From: Roseiarcus sp963776665
GTDB taxonomy: Bacteria > Pseudomonadota > Alphaproteobacteria > Rhizobiales > Beijerinckiaceae
Direction of reading: 5' to 3'
DNA: 64,000 nucleotides
Assembly (NCBI GenBank): GCA_963776665.1
Contig: CAVZNQ010000022.1
Coordinates: forward strand, 26,822 to 90,821
Part shown: positions 25,162-34,323 of the stretch, one piece after another
Numbering within the stretch: position 1 is the stretch's first letter
Layout of the letters: the number at the start of each line of letters is the position of its first letter
Notes under the pieces: generated by a model
What the model was told of the DNA's origin: nothing
The model's input: only the letters and a program-made list of their open reading frames with translations
The model's database searches: none
Made by a program: the position numbers and the translations under genes

Positions 25162-25521
25162 CTATTTCGCTCGTTCCTTGAGGTAGGCGATCACGTCGGC
25201 GCGGTCCTGCGCATTTTCCAGATGAAAGACCATCTTGGCGCCCGGCGCGACGGCTTGCGGATCGGTCAGCCACTTATCGAGCGTCTCCTCGTTCCAGACG
25301 ATATTGGCGGATTTGAGCGCGTCGGAATAGTCGTAATCGGGCAAGGAGGCCGCCTTGCGGCCGTATACGCCTCGATGACGCGGGCCGACGTCGTTCTTGT
25401 CGAGCGAATGGCAGTCCTGGCAAGCTTCATAGATGGTTTCGCCGCGATCGGCGTCGCCCGCCGCCGCGGCCGGGCCGGCGGCGAGCAGCGCCGCCAGCGC
25501 CAGCGCGAAGCGTCTTCTCAT
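25162..25521 (-). CDS. Periplasmic class I cytochrome c
   Basis: This is a 119-residue protein with a signal peptide (RRRFALALAALLAAGPAAAAG), haem-binding CQDCH, a downstream VGPRHRGVYGRKA block and the likely axial Met in PGAKMVFH. It resembles small soluble c2/c-550-type cytochromes that shuttle electrons in the periplasm. ATG 25521 is chosen because it begins the signal peptide; a longer in-frame start would add a non-signal extension. It lies 10 bases after the phosphoesterase stop. Confidence 0.9.
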   Translation of the reverse strand: MRRRFALALAALLAAGPAAAAGDADRGETIYEACQDCHSLDKNDVGPRHRGVYGRKAASLPDYDYSDALKSANIVWNEETLDKWLTDPQAVAPGAKMVFHLENAQDRADVIAYLKERAK

Positions 25522-25531
25522 GAGCGCAGCC

Positions 25532-26455
25532 TCAAGCCAGATCGGTGTCGGTGACGGCGAGCGTCGCGGGCGAGGGCGCATAGACGACCTCCCGGACGCC
25601 GAGCCATTTGCGTAATTCTCCCGCCGGCACGAGCTTGGGGCCCGGCGCGGGCGCGGTCCCCGGCGCGGGCTGGGGAAAGGCGGTCGAGCGCGCGGTGTGG
25701 AAGGTCACGTTCCCTTCGACCTTCTGCAGGAGCTGATGGATATGGCCGTTGAGGACGGTCACCGAGCCGAAGCGCGCGAGATAACTGAGCGCCTGAGCCG
25801 AATCCTCAGTGCCCCAACCCCATTCGGGCGCGATCATCCAGAGCGGGATATGGCAGAACACGACGATCGGCGTCGAAGCCGACTTGTCGCGCAAATCGTC
25901 CTCGAGCCATTCTAGCTGGTCGTGTCCGAGCGAGCCGAGGCCGTTCTTCTTGAGATCGACGACGTTGTTGAGCGACACAAAATGGACGCCGCCCTGGTCG
26001 AAGGAATACCAGCCGCCGCCTGCGCCCTTGCCGAAGCGATCGAAATAGGCGTCGCGCGTCTTGGCGTCGAGGATGTCGTGCTCCCCCGGAGCGTAGTGCA
26101 CGTCGAGCTTGGCGCGACCGATCATTTGCAGCGCGTCGTCGAATTCGTTCGGCTTAGCGGTATGGGTAATGTCGCCGGTATGGATCATGAAGGCGGGCTT
26201 TCCGGGCAACGCCGCGATCTTGTCGAGGGCGGCGTTGAGGGTGGCGCGCGCGTCCGGGTTGGCGGGCTTCTCGAAGCCGATGTGGCTGTCCGAAATCTGG
26301 ACGAAGGAAAAGCCTCCCTCCGCCGCGCTGGCTGCGCCGATCAGGCGCGAGGACGGCACGCCGCCAGCGACCGTCCAGACGACGCCCGTCCCCGCCCACA
26401 GCATGCATTTCAGGGTCTGCCGGCGGTCAAGGCCGCCGTCGCGATCGTCAACCAT
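25532..26455 (-). CDS. Exported metallophosphoesterase
   Basis: This 307-residue calcineurin-like phosphoesterase has a twin-arginine type signal (DRRQTLKCMLWAGTGVVWTVAGG). The metal-binding motifs are VQISDSHIG, HTGDITH, APGEHD (GNHD-like), FCHIPLW and NGHIHQ. ATG 26455 has a GGAGAG site seven bases upstream and gives the best Tat signal. First gene of the phosphoesterase-cytochrome-sigma-anti-sigma row. Substrate unknown. Confidence 0.88.
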   Translation of the reverse strand: MVDDRDGGLDRRQTLKCMLWAGTGVVWTVAGGVPSSRLIGAASAAEGGFSFVQISDSHIGFEKPANPDARATLNAALDKIAALPGKPAFMIHTGDITHTAKPNEFDDALQMIGRAKLDVHYAPGEHDILDAKTRDAYFDRFGKGAGGGWYSFDQGGVHFVSLNNVVDLKKNGLGSLGHDQLEWLEDDLRDKSASTPIVVFCHIPLWMIAPEWGWGTEDSAQALSYLARFGSVTVLNGHIHQLLQKVEGNVTFHTARSTAFPQPAPGTAPAPGPKLVPAGELRKWLGVREVVYAPSPATLAVTDTDLA

Positions 26456-26540
26456 TTTGTCTCTCCATGTCCGGCGAAAGGCGCCGTTCAAGGGAGAGGA
26501 CTCTGGGAAGGCGCAGTTTATTCCCGGCGTGGAAGAAAAA

Positions 26541-28139
26541 TTATTGCGCCGCGACGCCGACCTTGAGCAGCCGATAGGTGATCGCGTCGACCAGCGCCTG
26601 GAACGACGCGTCGATGATGTTGCCCGAGACGCCGACCGTCGACCAGGTATCGCCGCTCTTGTCGCCGAATTCGATCAAGACACGCGTCACCGCGTCGGTG
26701 CCGCCCTGGAACACCCGCACCCGGTAATCGCGCAGTTCGAGGTCCTCGATATATTTCTGGTAGGCCCCGAGGTCTTTGCGCAGCGCGAGATCGAGCGCGT
26801 TGACGGGGCCGTTGCCTTCGGCGGCCGAGATGAGCCGCTCCTCGCCGATGCGGATTTTGACCACCGCCTGCGACGCCGAATAGGTCACGCCGGGCGCGAC
26901 CAGCTTGCGCTCGACCCCGACATGGAAGCTCTCGACGGCGAAGAATTCCGGCACGCCGCCCAATATGCTGCGCGCCAGAAGCTCGAACGACGCGTCGGCC
27001 GCCTCGTAGGCGAAACCCTGCGCCTCGCGCGCCTTGACCTCGTCGAGCAGGCGCGTCAGGCGCGGATCGGACGGATCCGTTTCGACCCCTAGCCGACCGA
27101 GTTCGGCGAGCAGGTTCGAGCGCCCCGCCTGATCGGAGACAAGCACAGCGCGCTTGTTGCCGACGCTCTCGGGCGCCACATGCTCGTAAGTGCGCGGGTC
27201 CTTGGCGAGCGCGGATGCGTGAATGCCGGCCTTGGTGGCGAAGGCCGAGGCGCCGACGTAAGGCGCGTATCGGTTCGGCGCGCGGTTGAGCATTTCGTCG
27301 AATGCGCGCGAGACATGGGTGACCTGACGCAGCGCCTCAGGCGTGACGGCGGTCTCGAAGCGCTCCGCCAGTTCGGGCTTCAAAGCCAAGGTCGGGATGA
27401 GAGTGACGAGATTGGCGTTGCCGCACCGTTCCCCGAGCCCGTTCAGCGTGCCTTGCACCTGCCGCGCGCCCGCGCGGACCGCCACGAGCGAGTTGGCGAC
27501 CGCGTTGCCGGTGTCATTGTGCGCGTGGATGCCGAGATGCTCGCCCGGAATGACGCGCGCGACTTCGCCGACGATACGCTCGACCTCATGGGGAAGCGTT
27601 CCGCCGTTGGTGTCGCATAGGACCGCCCATTGCGCGCCGGCCTCAATCGCGGTCTTGGCGCAGAGAAGCGCGTATTTCGGATTGGCCTTGTAGCCGTCGA
27701 AGAAATGCTCGCAATCGACCATCGCCTCGCGGCCCGCGGCGACCGCGGCCTTCACGCTGTCGGCGATGCTCTCTAGGTTCTCCTCGAGCGTGCAGCCAAG
27801 CGCGACATGGACGTGATAGTCCCAGGTCTTGGCGACAAAGACGATCGCGTCGGCGTCGGCGGCGAGAAGCCCCGCGACGCCCGGATCGTTGGCGGCCGAG
27901 CGGCCCGGCCGCTTGGTCATGCCGAAGGCGCAGAAGCGCGCATGCTTGGTCGGCTTCTGCTTGAAGAATTCAGTGTCGAGCGGGTTCGCGCCCGGATAGC
28001 CGCCCTCGACATAGTCGATGCCGAGCCGGTCGAGCATCGCGGCGATATGGCGCTTGTCGTCGAGCGAGAAATCGACGCCGGTGGTCAGCGCGCCGTCGCG
28101 CATCGTCGTGTCGAACAGGTAGAGGCGTTCCTTGGCCAT
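26541..28139 (-). CDS. cimA: (R)-citramalate synthase
   Basis: This 532-residue member of the isopropylmalate/homocitrate synthase family has an N-terminal TIM barrel with LFDTTMRDGALTTGVDFSL, DYVEGGYPGANPLD, LCDTNGGTLPHE and GIHAHNDTGNAVANS (metal-binding HxH), and a C-terminal regulatory LeuA-dimer domain (VKIRIGEERLISAAEGNGPVNALD). The RDG...EGGYPG pattern and length fit CimA, which condenses pyruvate and acetyl-CoA for threonine-independent isoleucine synthesis. It lies 10 bases after the GNAT gene on the same strand. Confidence 0.9.
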   Translation of the reverse strand: MAKERLYLFDTTMRDGALTTGVDFSLDDKRHIAAMLDRLGIDYVEGGYPGANPLDTEFFKQKPTKHARFCAFGMTKRPGRSAANDPGVAGLLAADADAIVFVAKTWDYHVHVALGCTLEENLESIADSVKAAVAAGREAMVDCEHFFDGYKANPKYALLCAKTAIEAGAQWAVLCDTNGGTLPHEVERIVGEVARVIPGEHLGIHAHNDTGNAVANSLVAVRAGARQVQGTLNGLGERCGNANLVTLIPTLALKPELAERFETAVTPEALRQVTHVSRAFDEMLNRAPNRYAPYVGASAFATKAGIHASALAKDPRTYEHVAPESVGNKRAVLVSDQAGRSNLLAELGRLGVETDPSDPRLTRLLDEVKAREAQGFAYEAADASFELLARSILGGVPEFFAVESFHVGVERKLVAPGVTYSASQAVVKIRIGEERLISAAEGNGPVNALDLALRKDLGAYQKYIEDLELRDYRVRVFQGGTDAVTRVLIEFGDKSGDTWSTVGVSGNIIDASFQALVDAITYRLLKVGVAAQ

Positions 28140-28149
28140 GGGGCTCTCG

Positions 28150-28650
28150 TCAATGCCGGGTCGGGGGCGCGGGCGCCGGGCCGAAGGTTTTGGTCATGGT
28201 CGTGTTCGCGAGCCATTGATCGCCGATCCGAACGAGATTGCGCTTCTGGGCCGTGAAGCCCTGACGCTCGAACAGCGGCTTGGCGACCTCGCTTGCCTCG
28301 GTGGTCAGGCGCTTCGCGCCGCGCCCCTGGGCGAGCCTTGTCAACGCGTCGACCAGCGCCCGGCCGACGCCCTGGCGGGCGAATTCGGGATCGACGAACA
28401 GCATGTCGATCTCCTCGCCGCCCTTGAGGCTGGCGAACCCGACGATCGTCCCGTCGATCACGGCGAGCAGGGTCAAGGCGCCGGCCAGCCGGGCGACGAA
28501 AGCCTCTTCGTCGTCGGCCCGCGACGCCCACGCCTCGCGCTGGTCGGCGTCGTAATCCTCGGCCGCCAGCTCCTCGATGCTTGCGCGGAAAATCTCGGCG
28601 CAACGCTTCGCGTCGGCCGGGACGTAGGGGCGAAGGGCGACCGCGCTCAT
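28150..28650 (-). CDS. GNAT family N-acetyltransferase
   Basis: This is a 166-residue GNAT protein with ALRPYVPADAKRCAEIFRAS at the start and the acetyl-CoA-binding loop DPEFARQGVGRALVDALTRLA, then RLTTEASEVAKPLFERQGF. ATG 28650 overlaps the restored cysS stop (ATGA). The uncorrected sequence makes it appear fused to cysteinyl-tRNA synthetase, but that fusion depends on a frameshift at the cysS 3' end and is rejected. Substrate unknown. Confidence 0.85.
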   Translation of the reverse strand: MSAVALRPYVPADAKRCAEIFRASIEELAAEDYDADQREAWASRADDEEAFVARLAGALTLLAVIDGTIVGFASLKGGEEIDMLFVDPEFARQGVGRALVDALTRLAQGRGAKRLTTEASEVAKPLFERQGFTAQKRNLVRIGDQWLANTTMTKTFGPAPAPPTRH

Positions 28651-30304
28651 CGCTTGGGCTCCCAGGTCGTCGTGCCGTCCTTGTTGTCCTTGATGGCGAC
28701 GCCGAAGGTCTGTAAGCTTGTCGCGTAACCGGTCAGACTCGGCCCAATTTTTAGCCGCGCGGGCGGCTGTGCGGTCGGCGATAATCTTATCAACTTCCTT
28801 TTCGAATGCGGCGCCCGTCACATTCCCAACCGTCACAACTCCTGCATCGTTAATGACCACACGATACCCGTCCTGCTCGATTTGAGCTCGCAGTGCGTTG
28901 GCGACCGAGAATATCCCGTTCGCTGTTGCGGCGCGAAGCTGCAGCACGCGCCTTTCAGCGTCCGAGCCGGGCAGGATCTGAGGCCCGGATTTAAATAAGT
29001 TTGCGCTGAATCCAGGATCAAAATACCCGGGCTTGTCCAAATGTTGGAAGCCGAGCAGTCGCGCTGACGCGGCAAAGCTCTTGCGCTCTATTTCTCCGCC
29101 AGCTTGGGCCCTCTCGTACAAATCTCGCAGCCGCGCGAGCGCCAGAGGCGTATTTAGATCGTCAGACAGCGCGTCGATCACAGCTGTGTCGGCGTGGCTC
29201 TTGTCCTCGAAATTCACGTCAAAGTCGAACCACACGATGATCGATTCCGCCCAGTGGCGCAATTCGGTCATAGCTGAGATCACCCCATCTCTTCGCCAGT
29301 CGATTGGCTGCCGATAGTGCGTCCGCAGCATGTTTAGCCGAAGAGCGTCTCCAGGGTACTGGAGCAGCAATTCGTGGATCGTCACGAAGTTGCCGGCGCT
29401 CTTCGCCATCTTCTCGCCTTCGACCTGCAGGAAGCCGTTGTGCATCCAGACATTGGCCATGCGCTTCGAGCCGAAGACGGAGCAGGACTGCGCGATCTCG
29501 TTCTCGTGGTGGGGAAAGACGAGATCGATCCCGCCGCCGTGAATGTCGAACACGTTGCGGCTCGGGTCATCGCATGTGAGCCCGCCGCCGAACGGTTCGA
29601 GCAGCGTCGCCGTCGCCATCGCCGAGCACTCGATATGCCAGCCGGGACGGCCCAACGTCGCGATACCCGCCGGACTCGGCCAGCCCGGCTCGTTGGGCTT
29701 TGACGGCTTCCACAACACGAAGTCCATCGGGTCGCGCTTGTATGGCGCAACGTCGACCCGCGCGCCGGCCAGCATCTCGTCGAGCGAACGGCGGGCGAGC
29801 GCGCCATAGCGTGGCGCGCCGGGCAGTTTGTCCATCGCCGAGGGCGAGAACAGCACGTGATCCTCGGCCACATAGGCGACGCCGAGGGCGACGAGCCGCT
29901 CGATCATGCCGCGCATCTCCCCGATAAATTGCGTGGCGCGCGGCTCTTCGTCGCGGCGGGAGGCAGCCGAGAGCGGCGACGTCGTCATGGAACTGGCGCT
30001 CGGTCGCCTCCGTCACCTTGGCGATCGCCTCGTTCAGCGGCAGGTCGGGATAGTCGCGCGCGGCCCGCGCATTGATCTTGTCATCGACGTCGGTGATGTT
30101 GCGGACGTAAATGACGTGTTCCGCGCCATAGAGATGGCGGAGCAGGCGGAACAGCACGTCGAACACGATGACCGGCCGGGCGTTGCCGATATGGGCGAAG
30201 TCATAGACCGTCGGGCCGCAGACGTAGAGCCTGACCGCATTGCGGTCGATCGGTTTGAATTCCTCCTTCCGTCGAGTCAGGGTGTTGTGGAGACGAAGCG
30301 TCAT
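28647..30304 (-). pseudogene. cysS: Cysteinyl-tRNA synthetase with two one-base frameshifts
   Basis: From ATG 30304 the protein shows LRLHNTLTRRKEEFKPID, VCGPTVYDFAHIGNARP (Zn/HIGH region) and VRNITDVDDKIN. A one-base insertion near 29950-29958 follows, after which EPRATQFIGEM, GWHIECSAM, DIHGGGIDLVFPHHENE, WMHNGFLQVEGEKMAKSAGN (KMSKS-type) and LNTPLALARL continue. A second insertion near 28704-28709 replaces the normal C-terminus; correcting it gives GVAIKDNKDGTTTWEPKR and a stop overlapping the GNAT start. Everything needed for a full class I CysRS is present. CysRS is normally essential, so sequencing error, or a second copy elsewhere, must be considered. About 28800-29360 is visibly less GC-rich than the rest. 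Confidence 0.85.
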
Positions 30305-30854
30305 GCGGCCTCCGACGGCTTTCCCGCCGCTGGCGAGGCGTTCGGACTGCGGGTTGGACGGCTCGGGGTCATCGGGAACTCTTCAAGCGTCGTCTCGGTG
30401 TCTGACAGCGCAATGTCGCGCCGCCCGGATTGGCCGGATGATCGCTTCTCGATGGCTTTAAAGGATAAGGAGACGCGAACCAGCCAGCTTGAGCTAGCGG
30501 CTAATGATGCAAATCCGGATAATGCGGAGCGCGGGCGTCATGACGCGCATGCAATGGCGAGACGGGACTCGCTTGTCAAGAGAGCGCAACAAAATGTTTC
30601 GTTTTTCCGAATTGCCAGCTATGATGAGCCGGGCGCGGGAAATGGCGAGGTTCTGAACGGCGCGGATTGCGCGGAGTGCGCGAAGCGGAAAACGGCGAAA
30701 TAAAAACACGATCAAACCTTTGAAAAGCAGCGATTCCGCGAAATGGCGCCATTTCGCGCTCAATGATTTCAATGGCTTGTCGCCCCAGACACGCAGCGTT
30801 TCGGCCCGGCTGGCGCGAATTTCGCTTCGTCGGGCGCAATAAACGGGGGAAATC
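30305..30854. other. 550-base gap, no confident gene; palindrome inside
   Basis: The gap lies between divergent cysS and arginase genes. One plus-strand frame (30413-30703, 96 residues, ending CAECAKRKTAK) is open, but it has no family match I recognise and no obvious ribosome site, so it is not called. The right half holds a perfect 22-base palindrome (listed separately). Both flanking promoters must lie here. Confidence 0.4.
30737..30758. promoter_or_regulatory. Perfect 22-base palindrome, candidate operator
   Basis: The half-site CGCGAAATGGC is followed immediately by its exact reverse complement. It lies 97 bases before the arginase start. A gap-free palindrome of this length suits a dimeric repressor site. 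It lacks a loop and a T-run, so it is not a terminator. The binding protein is unknown. Confidence 0.4.
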
Positions 30855-31859
30855 TTGAGCCGGAAATCGAGCGGCGAGGGCGATCCTGCCAGGGAGGGGG
30901 GTAAGGCGCGCCCGCAAGCAATCGCCGTCCTCGGCGCGCCGGTCGAAGCGGGGGCTGGCGTCCCCGGCGCTGCGATGGGGCCAGCGATGCTGCGCACGGC
31001 CGGGATCGTCAGGGCGCTCCGGGACCTCGGCTGCGACGTCGAGGACCGCGGCGATCTCTCGCCTCCCCCTCCGCTTGCCCACGCTGCGGTTCCTGAAGGC
31101 AGGGCGCATCACTTCGCCCATGTCTCGGCCTGGGCGCGCGTGCTGGCGCGGGCGACCTATGCGATTGCCCGTTCCGGGCGGACGCCGATCGTGCTCGGCG
31201 GCGATCACAGCCTGGCGATGGGCTCGATCGGCGGTCTGGCGCGGTACGCGGCCGAGGCGGGGCGGGAGCTATTCGTTCTTTGGCTCGACGCCCATTCGGA
31301 CTTCAACTCGCCGCTGACCTCGCCGTCCGGCAACATGCACGGCATGTCGCTGGCCATGCTGTGTCGCGAGCCGGGGTTGGAGGCGGTGTTTGGCGACGAG
31401 CCGCACGGGTTCATCGAGCCCGGCCGGCTGCACCTGTTCGGAATTCGTTCAATCGATTCGGGCGAACGGCGGCTGTTGCGAGACCGCGGCGTTGACGTCG
31501 TCGACATGCGGATGCTTGACGAGCATGGCTTCGCCGTCTCGATCCGCCGCATTATCGATCGGGTTCGCGCCCGCAATGGCCTGTTGCATGTCAGTTTGGA
31601 CGTCGACTTTCTCGATCCGGCGATCGCGCCGGGCGTCGGCACCGCAGTTCCCGGCGGGGCGACTTACCGCGAGGCCCACTTGGTGATGGAGCTTTTGTAT
31701 GAATCCAGTCTCTCGCCGTCGCTGGATATCGTCGAGCTCAACCCGTTCCTCGACGAGCGAGGCAAAAGCGCGCTCCTGCTGGTCGACCTGACCGCCAGCC
31801 TGTTCGGCCGGCAGGTCTATCCGACCGCGCGTCCTGCGGACCCGGGCGTCGCCGGATGA
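30855..31859 (+). CDS. rocF: Arginase
   Basis: This 334-residue ureohydrolase makes ornithine and urea from arginine. Manganese-binding motifs are present: LGGDHSLAMGS, WLDAHSDFNSP (DAHxD) and SLDVDFLDPAIAPGVGT (DxD). The TTG 30855 start has GGGGGAAATC upstream; the sequence before AIAVLGAPVEAGAG is an extra N-terminal stretch of about 20 residues, so a later start is possible. The NMHG and VPGGATYREAH segments favour arginase over agmatinase. It stands alone between divergent cysS and mdh. Confidence 0.9.
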   Translation: MSRKSSGEGDPAREGGKARPQAIAVLGAPVEAGAGVPGAAMGPAMLRTAGIVRALRDLGCDVEDRGDLSPPPPLAHAAVPEGRAHHFAHVSAWARVLARATYAIARSGRTPIVLGGDHSLAMGSIGGLARYAAEAGRELFVLWLDAHSDFNSPLTSPSGNMHGMSLAMLCREPGLEAVFGDEPHGFIEPGRLHLFGIRSIDSGERRLLRDRGVDVVDMRMLDEHGFAVSIRRIIDRVRARNGLLHVSLDVDFLDPAIAPGVGTAVPGGATYREAHLVMELLYESSLSPSLDIVELNPFLDERGKSALLLVDLTASLFGRQVYPTARPADPGVAG

Positions 31860-32033
31860 GCTCCGGGCGTGGCGGCGAGGCGGAATTTAAGCTGTTATCG
31901 TGGAGGAGCATTGGATCGAGCGGATGAGCCTCCCGGGCCCTGCGCCAAAAGTTTGGCTTGATCACGTGCGGCGATAGGACGATAGCACCCGGCGAAACTC
32001 ATCAGGCGGGTCTCGAACTTCGGAAGAAACTCT

Positions 32034-32999
32034 ATGGCGCGGAAGAAGATTGCATTGATCGGCGCTGGTCAGATCGGCGGAACGCTGGCGCATCTGGCGG
32101 CGATGAAGGAACTCGGCGACATCGTCCTGTTCGACATTGTCGACGGCGTGCCGCAGGGGAAGGCGCTGGATTTGGCCGAATCGACCCCGGTTGAGGGCGT
32201 CAACGCGCGCTTGGCGGGCGCAAGCGACTACGGCGCAATCGCTGGCGCGGATGTCGTCATTGTCACCGCCGGGGTTCCAAGGAAGCCCGGGATGAGCCGC
32301 GACGATCTGCTCGGCATCAATTTGAAGGTGATGGACGCCGTCGCGGCGGGCATTAAGACGCATGCTCAGGATGCATTCGTCATCTGCATCACCAACCCGC
32401 TCGACGCTATGGTGTGGGCGCTGCAGAAGTTCTGCGGCCTGTCGGCCAACAAGGTCGTCGGCATGGCCGGCGTGCTCGATTCCGCCCGTTTTCGCTATTT
32501 CCTGGCCGAGGAGTTCAATGTGTCGGTCGAGGATGTGACTGCGTTCGTGCTCGGCGGGCATGGCGACGATATGGTGCCGTCCGTCCGCTATTCGACTGTG
32601 GCCGGTATTCCGCTGCCCGATCTAGTTAAAATGGGCTGGACGACGCAGACCAAACTCGACGCCATCGTCGAGCGCACCCGGAAGGGAGGAGGCGAGATCG
32701 TCAACCTGCTGAAGACCGGCTCAGCTTTCTACGCCCCTGCCGCTTCGGCGATCGCAATGGCCGAATCCTACCTCAAGGATCAGCGCCGGGTGCTGCCCTG
32801 CGCCGCGCTGCTCACCGGTCAGTACGGCGTCGAGGGGGCCTACGTCGGGGTCCCGGTGGTGATCGGCGCGGGCGGCGTCGAGCGCATTATCGAAATTGCC
32901 TTCGACGAGGCCGAGAAGACGATGTTCGCCAAGTCGGTCGCAGCGGTCCATACCCTGATGGAGGCCTGCAAGGCGATCAATCCCGCGCTCGCCGGCTGA
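32034..32999 (+). CDS. mdh: Malate dehydrogenase (NAD)
   Basis: This 321-residue LDH-like malate dehydrogenase has the nucleotide motif IALIGAGQIGGTLAHLA, substrate-binding Arg in VPRKPGMSRDDLL, CITNPLDAMVWA, and catalytic LGGHGDDMVPSVRYSTV. Length is typical of the alphaproteobacterial enzyme. First gene of the mdh-sucC-sucD-sucA block; gaps to sucC and sucD are short (62 and 56 bases), so the cluster is probably one transcript. Confidence 0.96.
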   Translation: MARKKIALIGAGQIGGTLAHLAAMKELGDIVLFDIVDGVPQGKALDLAESTPVEGVNARLAGASDYGAIAGADVVIVTAGVPRKPGMSRDDLLGINLKVMDAVAAGIKTHAQDAFVICITNPLDAMVWALQKFCGLSANKVVGMAGVLDSARFRYFLAEEFNVSVEDVTAFVLGGHGDDMVPSVRYSTVAGIPLPDLVKMGWTTQTKLDAIVERTRKGGGEIVNLLKTGSAFYAPAASAIAMAESYLKDQRRVLPCAALLTGQYGVEGAYVGVPVVIGAGGVERIIEIAFDEAEKTMFAKSVAAVHTLMEACKAINPALAG

Positions 33000-33061
33000 T
33001 ATTTGTTTCAGGCGCCCCCGCTATCGGCGGGCGGTCCCTTTGTCTTGAGGTCTTCGCTGCG

Positions 33062-34267
33062 ATGAACATCCATGAATACCAGGCCAAGGCGGTGCTCAGA
33101 GCCTTCGGCGTCCCGATCGCCGCTGGTTTTCCCGCTTTTGGAGTTGAAGAAGCGGTCGAGGGAGCGCGGAAGCTCGGGGGCCCGCTTTGGGTGGTGAAGA
33201 GCCAGATCCACGCGGGCGGGCGTGGCAAGGGCCGCTTCAAGCAAGCCTCGGCGGGCGACAAAGGAGGCGTTCGGCTCGCCAGGTCGGTCGATGAAGTCAA
33301 GACATTCGCGGGGCAGATGCTGGGAGCGACGCTGGTCACGGTGCAAACCGGCCCTCACGGCAAGCAGGTCAATCGGCTCTACATCGAAGACGGGGCCACG
33401 ATCGACAAGGAACTCTACCTCTCGGCGCTCGTCGACCGCCAGAAGAGCCGGGTGGCGTTCGTCCTCTCGACCGAGGGCGGCGTCAACATCGAGGAGGTCG
33501 CCCACCACGCGCCTGAAAAGATCCATAGCTTCGCCGTCGATCCGGCTACCGGGATCATGCCGCATCACGGCCGCGCCGCCGCCGGCGCGCTCGGGCTCAC
33601 CGGCGACCTCGCCAAGCAGACGGAAAGCCTCATCGCCAAGCTCTACGCCGCCTTCCTAGCCAAAGACATGTCAATGCTGGAGATCAATCCGCTGATCGTC
33701 ATGTCGAATGGCCAACTGCGCGTCCTCGACGCCAAGGTCTCTTTCGACGACAACGCCCTCTACCGGCATCCCGATGTCGCCGCGCTTCGCGACGAGAGCG
33801 AGGAGGACGCCAAGGAGATCGAAGCCTCGAAGCACGATCTCAACTATGTCGCGCTCGAGGGGTCCATCGGCTGCATGGTCAACGGCGCCGGGCTTGCGAT
33901 GGCGACGATGGACATCATCAAGCTTTACGGGGAGAGCCCGGCGAATTTTCTCGACGTTGGCGGCGGCGCCTCGAAGGACAAGGTCACCGCCGCGTTCAAG
34001 ATCATCACCGCCGACCCGAACGTGAAAGGCATCCTCGTCAATATTTTTGGCGGCATCATGCGCTGCGACATCATCGCTGAGGGCGTCATCGCGGCGGTGA
34101 AAGAAGTAGGGCTTAAGGTTCCGCTGGTGGTGCGCCTTGAGGGCACCAACGTCGACCTCGGCAAGAAGATCATCCGCGACTCCGGCCTCAACGTGATTCC
34201 GGCGGACGACCTCGACGACGCGGCGCAGAAGATTGTGAACGCAGTGAAAAAGGGTCTGACGCTCTGA
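33062..34267 (+). CDS. sucC: Succinyl-CoA synthetase beta subunit (ADP-forming)
   Basis: This 401-residue ATP-grasp subunit starts MNIHEYQAKAVLRAFGVPI, with KSQIHAGGRGKGRFK, LEINPLIVM, DAKVSFDDNALYRHPD, CMVNGAGLAMATMDIIKLYG and NIFGGIMRCD, all standard SucC blocks. It forms the nucleotide-binding half of the succinyl-CoA synthetase heteromer that interconverts succinyl-CoA and succinate with substrate-level phosphorylation. Directly followed by sucD. Confidence 0.97.
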   Translation: MNIHEYQAKAVLRAFGVPIAAGFPAFGVEEAVEGARKLGGPLWVVKSQIHAGGRGKGRFKQASAGDKGGVRLARSVDEVKTFAGQMLGATLVTVQTGPHGKQVNRLYIEDGATIDKELYLSALVDRQKSRVAFVLSTEGGVNIEEVAHHAPEKIHSFAVDPATGIMPHHGRAAAGALGLTGDLAKQTESLIAKLYAAFLAKDMSMLEINPLIVMSNGQLRVLDAKVSFDDNALYRHPDVAALRDESEEDAKEIEASKHDLNYVALEGSIGCMVNGAGLAMATMDIIKLYGESPANFLDVGGGASKDKVTAAFKIITADPNVKGILVNIFGGIMRCDIIAEGVIAAVKEVGLKVPLVVRLEGTNVDLGKKIIRDSGLNVIPADDLDDAAQKIVNAVKKGLTL

Positions 34268-34323
34268 AGGCGGCCGCCTTCGTCTATTCCGACCGTCGCC
34301 TCCCATCTGGGTGAAAGTCCGAC

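Noticed and set aside
28150..29988. Apparent 612-residue CysRS-GNAT fusion
   Set aside because: The join exists only because of a one-base shift at the cysS end; correcting it restores the normal CysRS tail and an ATGA overlap with a separate GNAT gene.
30490..30530. AANDAN-like string resembling a tmRNA tag
   Set aside because: No T-arm, acceptor or stop in the right place; the real tmRNA is at 22172-22470.
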